Below are positions 13,093 through 24,300 of a stretch of DNA of 64,000 bases, piece after piece. The notes below the pieces were generated by a model. That model was not told where the DNA came from. It saw only the letters and a program-made list of their open reading frames with translations, and did no database searches. The stretch is from Hydractinia symbiolongicarpus (taxonomy: Eukaryota; Cnidaria; Hydrozoa; Anthoathecata; Hydractiniidae). Positions within the stretch are counted from its first letter, which is position 1. Every line of letters begins with the position of its first letter. The DNA lies in NCBI RefSeq assembly GCF_029227915.1, contig NC_079883.1, positions 16,184,001 to 16,248,000 of the forward strand. Reading direction: 5' to 3'. Both the position numbers and the translations under genes were made by a program.

Positions 13093-14860
13093 ATATTGAT
13101 GGTGTTCAAATGAATTATGGTAACAATTTTCGTTGATTCCATTTTGATAGTTTTCAAACAAATTACGGCAGCAACAATTAAGCTTTTTGAGCTCCTGTTT
13201 TGATTGCCAGCAGACCAGGGTAATTTTACTGTAAAAGATTACGCTGGGTTGCAAACAAATTTTCTACAGTCAGAATTTTCCGTCTGTGCTTTTTGATTGG
13301 TTACTTCTTTTTTTCTTTGCTCACATGATTATTATTTTTCTTAAATTTTTTGAGCTAGAATGTTCTCACTCACTCACCCAAACAAACATGACTAATTATT
13401 TAATCATGCTGCCATTATTTATAAGGGTAAGATAAACCATGCTGGCTTTTCACTCATTCAGTGATTTTCATTTGGGGTCTGCTCTGACACATTATTTTGT
13501 GTTTATTGGTGGATTTAAATTTAGGGATTTGTTCTGACACATTCTTTTGTGTCATTCTTAGGCAAGTTTATCATTTTAAAAAAGGCTATATTCCCCAAGG
13601 TTATATTCACTATAAGGAAACATTGTGTATTTATATGTGACTTATTCCACCACAAGTTGAGTTTGCTCAATGTTAGTACTAAGTTGAAACAAGGGTCCAG
13701 TTTGGCAAGCTTTCACAAACGAGGAAGGAAAGAGAGACAAAGTGCAATTTGTATGAAAATATTTATACAATGATCAGCCAGTCTCCAATTTCCCCAGTTT
13801 ATTTGAGCTTCCCAACTTGAATAGTTAACACAGATAATTTTTTCAAAGGCTTTTATACCAGCTTCAACAACATATTTTTCTGATGTAAGTGGTTCTTCAA
13901 AATATTTGACTTAATCTTCAATTTCCTGGTACCATTAAAACATTTGCTTACTAGTTTTTGGGATCAATCCATATCATATTTCTAAACACAGGATTTTAAA
14001 AATCGAAATTTTTAATTAGGTAAAAACTAGAATTTTTGTGATGTGAAACTTTTTCACTCTTTAAATCAGTAAAGTGATATAGCTTTCTGTTACTTTTTTA
14101 TCTGTGGAATGGCCAGATGCATGTTATTCACTGAAATTGCACAATAAAGTAGTTAAATGATAAAGAAGCAACAGTGTGCTTATACTGTTTTGCGTCGCCA
14201 TTTATCCATTTCATGTGGGCAAAAAAATGTGGACCTGAATTTTCGTTTTTATGATTCGCCTCAGCAATCCACAATTTCACGTTGGCAAAACCAGTGACAT
14301 AAACTTTATTTCGGTGTCTGAAGTCTGCAAATTCTCTTTTAAAAAGGTTTTTTTTCCAAGTTGGCTTGTTTACATTTAAACTACTTTAATTCTATTTAGA
14401 GTAAATAAATACTTTTATGATCTTTATTAATTCTTACATGTAAGGAATACTTTCGTCGCTTTTCTACCTATACTTTCTATATATTTACGATAGACTTAAA
14501 GCAATCAAAGGGTTCTATAAATTGCGAATAAAAAATCAATCGAATTACTGCCCCTTGAATCGGGATTCTCAATTCAATTATTTTTTTTTTGCAGATCAAA
14601 TTTGCCTGACAACCAAGAAATTTGCGGATTGAAACTCAATATTTAAAAACGTGTATTGCACATAAATTTTATTTTTGATGTTTTAAAGTTTCTTTATTAT
14701 TGCGAAGTATTCAACAGGTAAAAAACTTGCATAAGAAACCACCTATTGTGTAAATACGTAAACAAGAATTTAAATTCAATTAGTTCACGCAAAAAAAAGA
14801 AAAGTTTCATTCATTTTACAAGTTGTTTTTTTCTTTTAAAATAAATTTCATTTTTGATCA
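13093..14860. other. Gene-free stretch
   Basis: No splice-flanked or conserved coding block was found on either strand. Short ORFs such as 13549-13773 show no recognisable domain. No repeat boundaries were seen. Confidence 0.4.
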
Positions 14861-14862
14861 AA

Positions 14863-14891
14863 TCACGTGGCTGCGAAAATAACTTCCGGTC
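14863..14891 (+). promoter_or_regulatory. Candidate promoter elements: E-box CACGTG and ETS-type ACTTCCGG
   Basis: A CACGTG E-box (14864-14869) and an ACTTCCGGT motif (14882-14890) lie 13 bp apart, about 80 bp upstream of the hAT-like relic. CACGTG plus ETS sites are common in housekeeping promoters, and E-boxes occur in V-ATPase genes. Either the V-ATPase subunit D gene 3.3 kb downstream or the relic could have used them. This is motif matching only. Confidence 0.25.
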
Positions 14892-14970
14892 GAGAACAAG
14901 AGAGAGTGGCTTCATTAAGTAAAATTGAATTAAGTAAAGATAACAAAGCCAGCGACAAAACAGTTCTCAA

Positions 14971-15680
14971 ATGGGAAAGAATTTGAGACAAGATTTGATT
15001 GTGATTTTAATTGGTAAAGACCTTGTTCAACTTTGTTGTGAACTTTGTGTTAAATGGGAGAAAGGGATAAGCAGCATAAAAAATTTTTCTTGTAACTTTT
15101 TAAGACCTGTACAATATCTGTTAAAAAATAGAGTATTAAATCAATCACATTGTATGTTTGAACCACATAAAGTAGAAATCAAACTTGAAACAAAAAGCAA
15201 GTTAGGTGCAATTCCATACATACAGTATGTTATTGAACATACGCCTATTGGTAAATGGATCAAAAACGAATGCAGAGGATTAAAACACAATTCGCCTGCT
15301 CTTCAATTCATCATATTACGTGGCTAAACAAAAGAGACCCTGTTCTAATGTTGCGAACTTGCTAAAATTTCAAGAAAAAATAGCACACTAGAATTAAAGC
15401 ATATTATCGCAATAATAGAGCTGCCGCAAATTTCATTGATTCGATTGAAAATGAATTGAAACAAGACTTGACAAAAGACCTGGTCAACGCACATTATTTT
15501 TGTGTTTTAAGCAACGACGGAACAGACATTAGCATTATTAAAGAGGAACTTGTGTATTTACTCTTTTAAAAAAATGGTAAACCAGTTCTTCTCCTTTTAT
15601 CTATTGAACCAGCTCAGTGCACAACCACACAAGGGATCCATGACTGCATAAAGACTGCCTTTGAAATTTTAATATTTTCT
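14971..15680 (+). pseudogene. hAT-like transposase relic (ZNF862/C17orf113-like)
   Basis: A 118-codon ORF from 14971 is followed, after stops and frame changes, by blocks reading AANFIDSIENELKQDL, then LSNDGTDISIIKEELVYLLF, then IEPAQCTTTQGIHDCI. The order and the NDGTD...EELVYLLF pattern match the central part of hAT-derived transposases of the ZNF862-like group. I see no zinc finger or dimerisation domain. Multiple frame breaks show it is dead. No terminal repeats were located. Confidence 0.55.
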
Positions 15681-15975
15681 TACCTTTTTGGGTTTATTTC
15701 CAGAGACGAAGTTTCCCATAGCCATATTTTATTAAAAAGTATTAAAAAACTCTCCTTTGAAGTTATCATCGTATTTTGTTATAAATCCTACAGAAAACCA
15801 TATCGCAAAACATTAAATATCATTAACATCCACTATTTAACTTTCCGTAATTTAATCTAAGTGGAAATATTGTTTGTCCCACAAGTAGATAGGAAGTTTA
15901 ATTAATGACTGCTTACAACTTGTTTACATGGGTTGAAATTCTTGGCTGTGACTTAGAACTTGCACTATGTGCTTT

Positions 15976-16305
15976 CCCCATTATTATTATTATTATTGAA
16001 ATTATTTACCGAGGATAGCCTCTAGTTCCTATTGGTGCTGCTATCAACAAGGGTCCTGCGAAGGGGGTCCTAGTGCATTTAAAGCACCCACTTGAGCTAT
16101 GAAAGTCGTGGAAGCACAGCAATCGCTCAACTAGACAACCGCCTAGATACCATCTCTATTCTCATGCTGAGCGCTAAGCAGAAAGGATAGATTCACACTT
16201 TTATAGTCTCTGGCATGACTCAGCCAGGGTTTGAACCCAAGACCTCCCACACTGGAAGCGAATCTCTACCATAAGGCTACCAAAACAGTAGCCCTTGTGC
16301 GGTGT
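15976..16305 (-). repeat. SINE, minus orientation, with (ATT)n tail
   Basis: On the minus strand a pol III B-box-like GGTCTTGGGTTCAAACC lies near 16230. The body then runs toward a (TAA)n tail that appears as ATT repeats at about 15981-15999 on the plus strand. The last 40 bases before the tail match the end of the element at 42290-42450, so the two are copies of one SINE family. Confidence 0.7.
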
Positions 16306-17520
16306 ATTGAAAATACTTCATAAAAAAGTTTTGAGATCGCACGCCTTCTGCAAAAAAAAAAAAATGCTAAAAAAGTTATTGTAATTTTCGTGGATCACTT
16401 TCAATATTTAATTCGAACACTGCACCCATTAAATTTCTCACCTGGTATTTCGTTACCACATTTGTACCATTTATAACAATGCAGCTGTCTTCACATTTAG
16501 TCGTGACATAATTTCTGTTTTACTTCGCACAAACTTTACATCAAACCAAGTTCACCATTTCGTTTTCATCTTTTACTCTGTTTTTCAACCAAGAGTGTCA
16601 AACTCGCCCTAATTTTTAAAAGTTTTTAGTGTTCCTTTTGTCATTTTTTAACAATCTTATCATGCTGATACAATCTTCATGTTACCCAAACTTAGTTTAA
16701 ACAAAACAACTAAGAGATATCAACCATGATACAATTATCTCAATGTTTACATAGGCTTGCAAAGTCTGAGAAGAAAAAAAAATCAATTGTTTAAAAAGAT
16801 AGTGCCATAATCATTTAAACTGTAACCATTCACACCTGTTCGCAAAAATAGCTGTTCTGCATCAATGATTGCTAAAAAAAGAAGAAAAAAAGCAAGAATG
16901 GTTGTTTCAATTAAACACAAATTATCAACGTTTATGAAAGACCAATCACGTGGAAATAATCGAAGTATTATGAGTTTAATAAAATAATAGTTTTCTTTAT
17001 AATAGATTACGTGGTTAAATTTTTAGACTTTTAATTAGTTTTACACAAGTTCTGGAGTATTGATTATAATGACAAGCATGCATGTTTTGTAGTTAAGAAT
17101 ATGATATTTATTTCTTCATGTCGAAGACAAATAAGGAACTTTTAAACTTGTGAACCACAAACACAAGAACCGAGCAACTGAACTAGTGATTCTTTTCTTC
17201 TGATAGCAAAAATAATGTTCATTGAAAATCATGTGTACTAAAATATTGATTTGAATATTTGTAATTTAGATGTAATACAGTCGATACCATTTAGGAAAGA
17301 TAATTAAAACAAGATAGAATATGCTTGTCGTAACACACTCCTCCGTTATGAATTTAAAAAAATGATTTTACCGCTGCGAAAGACTTTAAATATTCTCAAC
17401 TAAACAACCATAGTCCGAAAAAGAATTTGCACTTAAATTTAGATTTTCCTATAAAACTGCGCAAAAAACATTAAAAGAACACTAAAATTGTTTGTTTTAT
17501 TATTTTAAGTGGGAGAAGAA
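16306..17520. other. Gene-free stretch upstream of the V-ATPase gene
   Basis: AT-rich sequence with no supportable gene. The first coding exon of the V-ATPase subunit D gene should lie somewhere upstream of 18218, but I could not find it here. Confidence 0.4.
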
Positions 17521-17522
17521 TA

Positions 17523-17673
17523 ACTTGCTGTATAAGTTTCGAAACAGTGCAAGTATAACCTGCTGTACAAGTATATTCTGTACAACTTTCAAAACAGCAC
17601 AAGAATAATTCTTGCTGTATAACTTTCAAAACAACACAAGAAAAATTCTTGTTGCATAACTTTTAAAAACAAG
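17523..17673. repeat. Degenerate tandem repeat
   Basis: Three to four imperfect units share CTTGCTGTATAAxTTTC, then AAACAxxxCAAGAA. Unit length varies because of internal insertions. No coding or promoter role is visible. Confidence 0.6.
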
Positions 17674-18217
17674 TTTTTGAGCATGCAAGTATTTTTATCT
17701 TTTCATCTTGAGAACTAGTTGCATATTTTTTAGTGAGACAAATTATTATTTTTTCTTCGCAACTAAAAAATATAAACTGTGTGCGTTATGCAAAAATACA
17801 TAGAAAAAAACAGTGGTCACAGACCCTCCTCCGTTGTTATTTTTATTATTTTTGTTGTTCTGATCATACATTCTTGATAAAATTATTTTTATTTCCCTGA
17901 CTGGCCGACCGTAAGCTACTATCGACTTCGCCCGTAGAACAACTAATTAAATGGGAGTCGCCTAAAAGGAAACTTTTTTATTCAAGAGAGGCAATTACTA
18001 AAATCTATGCTTTTATTTTAGTAATGCTTGTTCATTCAAGCTTTTATCAGAATTATAGATTTTTTAAAAAATTCTGTGCCTTTTTTGCAAACATTTTAGC
18101 AAACCAATTTCTTCTGGTGGGGCCTAAGGTCAATAGACATAGGATGAGCAAACTGATTCTCCTTTCCTTTGACAGTTATTTGCGCTTCTAATTTTTCTGT
18201 GTTTTTATACATTGTAG

Positions 18218-18335
18218 GGCAATGACTTTGATGAAACAACGCCTAAAGGGAGCACAGAAAGGACATAGTTTATTAAAGAAGAAGTCAGATGCCCTGACAT
18301 TAAAATTCAGAAAAATATTAAAGACCATTATTGAG
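18218..18335 (+). CDS. ATP6V1D: ATP6V1D exon (N-terminal coiled-coil)
   Basis: Starts after ATTGTAG and ends before GTAAAA. It codes the start of the long N-terminal helix with the family signature [18 protein letters not shown]. An internal ATG at 18222 could initiate a slightly short protein, but the phase-2 entry points to an upstream exon. Confidence 0.93.
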
Positions 18336-21300
18336 GTAAAAGCAAAGATGTGGTTTTCTGTACCAATCGTGCACATGACAAACTTTTACTTGAATATAGT
18401 GGGTGCATATATTGTTGTTATACATTGACTTCATTTTTTTAGACTAAAGTAATGATGGGTGACGTAATGAAGGAAGCATCTTTTTCGCTAACTGAAGCAT
18501 ACTTTGCAGCAGGGGATTTTAGGTACATAATTTTTTTGTGGCACACTTTAAATTAAAGTATGGAGAAACTTCCTTGCATATTGACATATTGCATGGTAAT
18601 TGTTTTATTTCAATATTTATGACAGTTTTGAGAAACATTTTAACAAGCTGCAATACTGAAAACTTATCAATTAATATAATAGACTAGTCAATAAGCCTGT
18701 TGAAATATCCACTTAGGCAGGTGTGACCTTGAATTTTAATGATGTCAGCAAAGACCTATCAATACCTTAAATTTGTTTATTCGTTGCTTTAATTATGTAG
18801 TGCTTAAAACGCAGATCCAGAAAATGTATACAGGCATGTGATTGCACGGGTACACCACACACGCCATAATTTGTTTTGGCTTGTGATAATTAACATGCCG
18901 AAAAACATCCATCCTCAGCCGTGCGTTCATCAAACACCATAAAACAAAAAATTAGTTCTATAACTCAGGTATATTCTGTTAAACATTTCTAGTAAGTAGT
19001 TCCAAAAATAATTTAATTCATTGTTAGCAAATAAAACTATTCTGAACCTATTCATTTATCCAAAACATCTTTCCACACTTGTGACACATTTACCATATAT
19101 TTTTGACGAATCTCTAGGACTGTGTAATTAAAAGACCACAAGCCTACTTCAAGTTTGCGTCATGTAGGAAAAAAAACTTTGCTATACTTTGTATAAACCT
19201 AGTCACACTATAGAGTAGCGTAAAAATGTAATTCAAATGAAAAATATCTTTTAAAATTACCCACGTGGGTAGTACGATAAAATCTAAAAAGTTATGCAGA
19301 AAGTTTATGTCACACAGAAGTTAGAGGCACATGAGACTTTCGTTTTTAAATTTTTTTCATAGAAAGAATAAAAACTTTCTTGCCGGGGTTTATTTAACAA
19401 TGCTTCTCTGCAGGTAGTAAACAAAACTGCTTTCTTATATACGTATTTTGAGACGTAAAACAGTTGACTTGTGTTTAGACAGTTTATTTAAAATAAGTTC
19501 AATATAACATTATTTCATTAAGTCATACAAAAAGGTTATTACAAATTTCCACAATGTACAGTTTGAAATAATTGTGAAGCTGGAAACGTTTCTGAGGTTG
19601 TTGTCATTTAGGTTTAAAGAGTGAAATAGTTGTGGTAATTTAGTTGATGGTGCGAGGTGTAGGGATACCTGGTATGCAGGTAGAGAGGTGATTCGGTATG
19701 GAAGCTTTGTGGATGTGAATGTGTATTCATTCTTTGAATGTTAGTATGGAAATAATATTAGCATGGACTATCCTATCAAGGTTTTAAAAAAAAATATGGG
19801 CGAATAAAAAAATTTATGGGGATAAGTTAATGGAAGTAAAGGCGTAAAGCAGCATATATCATTCAATAATCTGAGCACAAATGATCAAAACCACCTTCTG
19901 AATGTTAGGTTTCCCAATCTATCCAACCCTGTGAATCCAAAGGATTCAAAGTTGGCATGTAAGTGTTGATCTCAGCTGACCTAAAGCAAAAATTAGGTCC
20001 GCAAACCGATCTGACAGGTCAGCAAATTCGGCACAAGCAAGTCTATTCATAGCCAACCTGACCATCCTAGCTAATTCACCGACTACTGACTAAGTTAAAA
20101 GAACTACGTAGACATGAATCTCTATTGCCTGGCTCCTTCGCCGTTGGTAATCAGGTCTTACACAAGAAATCCAGCCATGCGGTTCTTAACTAATGCAGAG
20201 GTGAACACCGACGGAGCACGGATGAAGCAAGTCTGCAAAACTGCGCTTACAGGCGGAACAGACATTACATCATGGATTTAATTGTAGATAAAAACTGTCA
20301 TAGGGACGGGGGCTCGATAACGGAGATTTCACTGGTCGGGTAAATCATTTATTCTGTAAATCATAAATGTTAAAAGGTTATATGACAAAATGGGGAGTTC
20401 ACATCGACAAGCCAACATTCCTTCGTTCGTTCGACCAGGCCTGATAAATGCAGGAAACTTGATTGATACTGACAAAATACAAACGCTATACTGAGTGCTC
20501 TTAAAGAATCTTGTTAATAGCAAGTAAAGCTCCGAGCGAAATATGGAAACGGTAACAGTTCGTTGAAGCTACATCTTTTTTATACTTTTTTTGTGAAAGG
20601 TTGGTTTTGCGGACGTAGTAAATTAATTTTCTTGGCATGCCGACCATGGAAAGAATATAGGTCAGCATGTACAAGCCAACTTCAATTTAATGAAGGTCGG
20701 TTTTTAGGTCGGCATTGCCGAATGCCGACCTAAATTTACAGGGCTGTCTATCCAATGATGATGTTGTTGTTCCTAGTATATTAAGGTAATCGTTTAATTT
20801 TAAACTTTCGAGCAAGGATGGTGATGCAACCGTTGTTAATTCTTTGGGTAGGGCAATTGTTAAGAAATTGTTGTTAAGATAGAGTCACATGAACTTGTCT
20901 ACTGATGATTTTGCTAAGTTGTTGTGTTGAGTGATTTGTGGATGACAAGTAAACAGAAGCAGATAGGGTTCATCAAGGTATTTGTTGTGGTAATCTACAG
21001 AAGTTGAGGCTGGGTGCAAAAGATGCTGTGAAGACATATGATGAGGTTTTTGGAGCCACGTTCTGTATTCCACTAGATTTTGAGTAGCTTAAAAGTGCTA
21101 TGCCCTTCCATCAATCTGGATTATCAGAGAGATTGAGTTACGAGTCGACATTTAACAATTATAAGAACGTTGTGAGACTGCTTTGATACAATTGATTGAA
21201 TATATTTGAAATATGAAGTTGTTAATAATGAGGCTTTGGGCAAACGAGGTTAGCAAGAATTCTGCGGATACTGCTATATTGTATGATAGGGTATTGAGGC

Positions 21301-24300
21301 ATAGGACGGTGATTGTTGATAAAGCTGATAGTGTTTGGACTTTTAGTTTTAATAACCCTCTACAGTGTATATTGAAGATGTTACGCTTCATGGAAGTGTT
21401 TAAAGGTGTTACTTTGCAGATAGAGAAGACAGTTGAAGGTAAGAGGAAGATGAATGCACATATGTTGTTGTATATAAATGCGCAGATTAATATTAATGGT
21501 GGACATTCTCAAATCTTTTGTATTAAATGTTTGTGAGGGTTTCTTGTACAGTGTTAATTTTGGGACCTACAGGTTGCTGAAAAACTAAATTGGTTTTAGA
21601 TTTGGTGGATGATTTGTTTAGAGATCATTTTAAATATAGTGGTTTTGTGTTCTACTTTGAGGTGGAATAAAACTTATTTAGAAAGGAAGTGGTTGTGGAC
21701 TGATGACTGTGTATTTTTGGTGAAACCTGGCAATAAATTGTTTGAGGTTATTGGGTTATTTATATATAGTAGGGAATTGGCAGGTTGTGAGGTTCTGTTT
21801 ATTGTGGATGACATTATTGCTGAAGAAAGGTTGGATAAAAGGAGACAACCGGTGCTCGATATTTTTATTAGATAGGTATAAATTACATTCTTTGTGTTGG
21901 TTGACCCAGATTTATTCAGCAATACAAAAAAAATTTGATGTCAACAATGCTTTTCTATTTTAATTCCCACTAAATTTCTGATGTTAAAATTATTGAAGAG
22001 GAGACTAGTGTGCTTGGAAGTTTTATTGAAAGGTTGAAAGATAGTAAGCACTCATGTTTGTACAGTAGATTGAAGTACTCTGTTTGTTTTCCATTTATTT
22101 AATAAATTTTTGTAATGGTAGTATGGTGCTTACTGTTAATTGCCCTGGGATACTTAGTATATCAAGATCAATATTTATCATTATTGTCTCACAGTGACCA
22201 CCATGGCTCTGTGTTGGTTTCTAGCTCTAATGGGAGTGGAAGGAACTAGGGGCATGGTTACATGGATCTGTATGCCATCAAGGTTTAGTTCTTTAGTGTG
22301 TTCCTTGTATTTTAATTGTCTTTGGGGTTTCCAGTGGATACAATGCTGATAGTACACCAAACTTCTATTATCGTTGTTTGTAACTTTTATTATCGCCATT
22401 GGTGCCTTTAATTTTTGTGGCACATTCTGGCTATTTGTTGCCATTTCTATGGCTTGGAAAATTTCTTTCGGTTTTGGCACAGTTTATATTTTTTATTGTG
22501 TGGGAGGATAGTAGAGTAGATATAATTAGTAGTTGTTATAAAAGGACCATTATCATCCCTGTCCCCCCAACTGAAACTTACTAATGAATGGTCGAACCTG
22601 GCGACAAAAACCTTATTGCGTTCTAGCACCACCCTTCCTGTCCCACCCTTCCTGTCCCACCCCACTTGGATCCAATAATTGTCCAAAGTGTGCTGGAATC
22701 TTGTCAGGTTTGGCCATTCCTATCTACTATGACTAAACCTTTCCATTGTTCTTATGCCTACGGTAAGTGGATTTTTCCATGAGCTTTATCATATTTTAAT
22801 GTATTATGATTTTAATGATAGTGTCAAAATCTATTATTTTTCCTTTTCTAATAAATTTGAGAAGCATTTTTTGTTAGCATATCTAAAGTTTAATTTTCCT
22901 AATGAAATGTAAATTTTTTATACTTCGGCTATCCTCTAAATTTAAACAAAATCAAGAATGTGAAACAGCTTTTTTAAAGTTTGTTTGATAATGCCAAGTT
23001 TCTTATCAGGGATGAGAAAAAATAAATTTTTTTTTTCACATTTTAATTTACCCACAAGTCATATAAAACTGTTTTAAATGATTCAGTTGAAGCTTGATGT
23101 AAATATAGATTGTTTATTCGCTCATAGTTTTTGGCGGTTATACACTTTGTGCTTTGCCATATAGCTATGCTCTTGATAAACAATGTGTTTTTTTTTGTTG
23201 CGTACATTGAGAGCGTTTCTTCGCTTGTGGAAGGCAAAAATAGTTGCTAGTCAATTTAACAATTCTTTTTGTAAAAGAGATTTAAAATGTAATAGATGTT
23301 AAACAACATAGATGGTAAACAATAGGAAAAAGAAATTTTTAAAGAAATTAAAATATACTTTTAAAGCAATAAAAATTCAGAATGTCGACCTTGTAAATTT
23401 TATTTTCTAAAGATGTGACTGAGTATGCCATAGAAATCAAACCAAAATTATTTTCAAAAGTGTTGTTGATTTCCACAATTGATTTTTTTCTCTCATGGAC
23501 TGTCATTTCTTTTTAGAAAGGAAAATAGAGGACACTCATCAATATTCTTTTTATTTTAAAAAAATATACTAAAAAGGTTGATATGTGTTAAAAAAATACT
23601 CATAATTTCTTTTCAAAAAAAAATCCTTTTTAATTGAAATGTGTGGAAGAACGATCAGAGAAAAATTTAGTTATTTGAATAAGGTCAACTTTCCAGTTTG
23701 AAAAATGAATCAATAATTTCCCTATTTTTCATTGCGAAGTTCATTGCTTCTTTAAAATAAATCGCTAATAACAAAAACTTGATTTTTTATACAAAAAAGG
23801 TATACCCGTATCCTTAAAAAGAAACTGTTGGTGCATGGACAAAAAAAATTAAAATTGGATACTAGCATAACGATATAGTAATAGTAATGGTCAATTTTTT
23901 GTTGTTGAAAACAGCTTTGTCTTCTTTCTTCTTTTTCAGTCTAGTAATTCTAGAAAATGTTGACAAGGCTTGGTCCAAAGTCAAAACCAAGAATGACAAT
24001 GTTGCAGGTTAGTTGTTTGTTATGCATATTGTAATTGTATGTCCATGTGATTGATATGCTTTTATTGCTTTGTATGATGATGACAATTTTAGAAGATTTT
24101 CTTAGAAATAAATATGTTCTGTTTTCTTTTGCACCAGAAAAAAATTATTGTGACAGAAAAAAATTATAATGTTGCAAAAAGTCCATTTTGGTAGCAATGT
24201 GTCGTCAATGGCATGCAAAGTTGTTTGAGAAAAGTATATAGTTACACCTGCTGCCATATTGGATGTTGATGATTTTGACATTCATCACGCATTAAAAAAA

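Larger units (their letters stand above)
19760..21540 (+). pseudogene. Virus-like element structural (capsid-type) ORF relic, split by a transposon
   Basis: Plus-strand coding traces run from about 19800 to 19926, stop at an 820-bp insertion, and resume at 20747. They continue with frame breaks through [11 protein letters not shown] near 21050, [11 protein letters not shown] near 21290 and [17 protein letters not shown] near 21430, and end at 21533. I recognise this order from a large uncharacterised ORF family in cnidarian genomes. It accompanies a packaging-type ATPase and is thought to be the structural protein of a Polinton-like or virus-like element; the capsid role is inference. Several stops and frame changes mean it is not expressed as a full protein. 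It lies in the 5.4-kb intron between ATP6V1D exons, in the same orientation as the gene. Confidence 0.55.

Noticed and set aside
13549-13773. ORF with KKAIFPK considered as the missing ATP6V1D first exon
   Set aside because: No match to the family N-terminus beyond FP, and no donor in the required phase.
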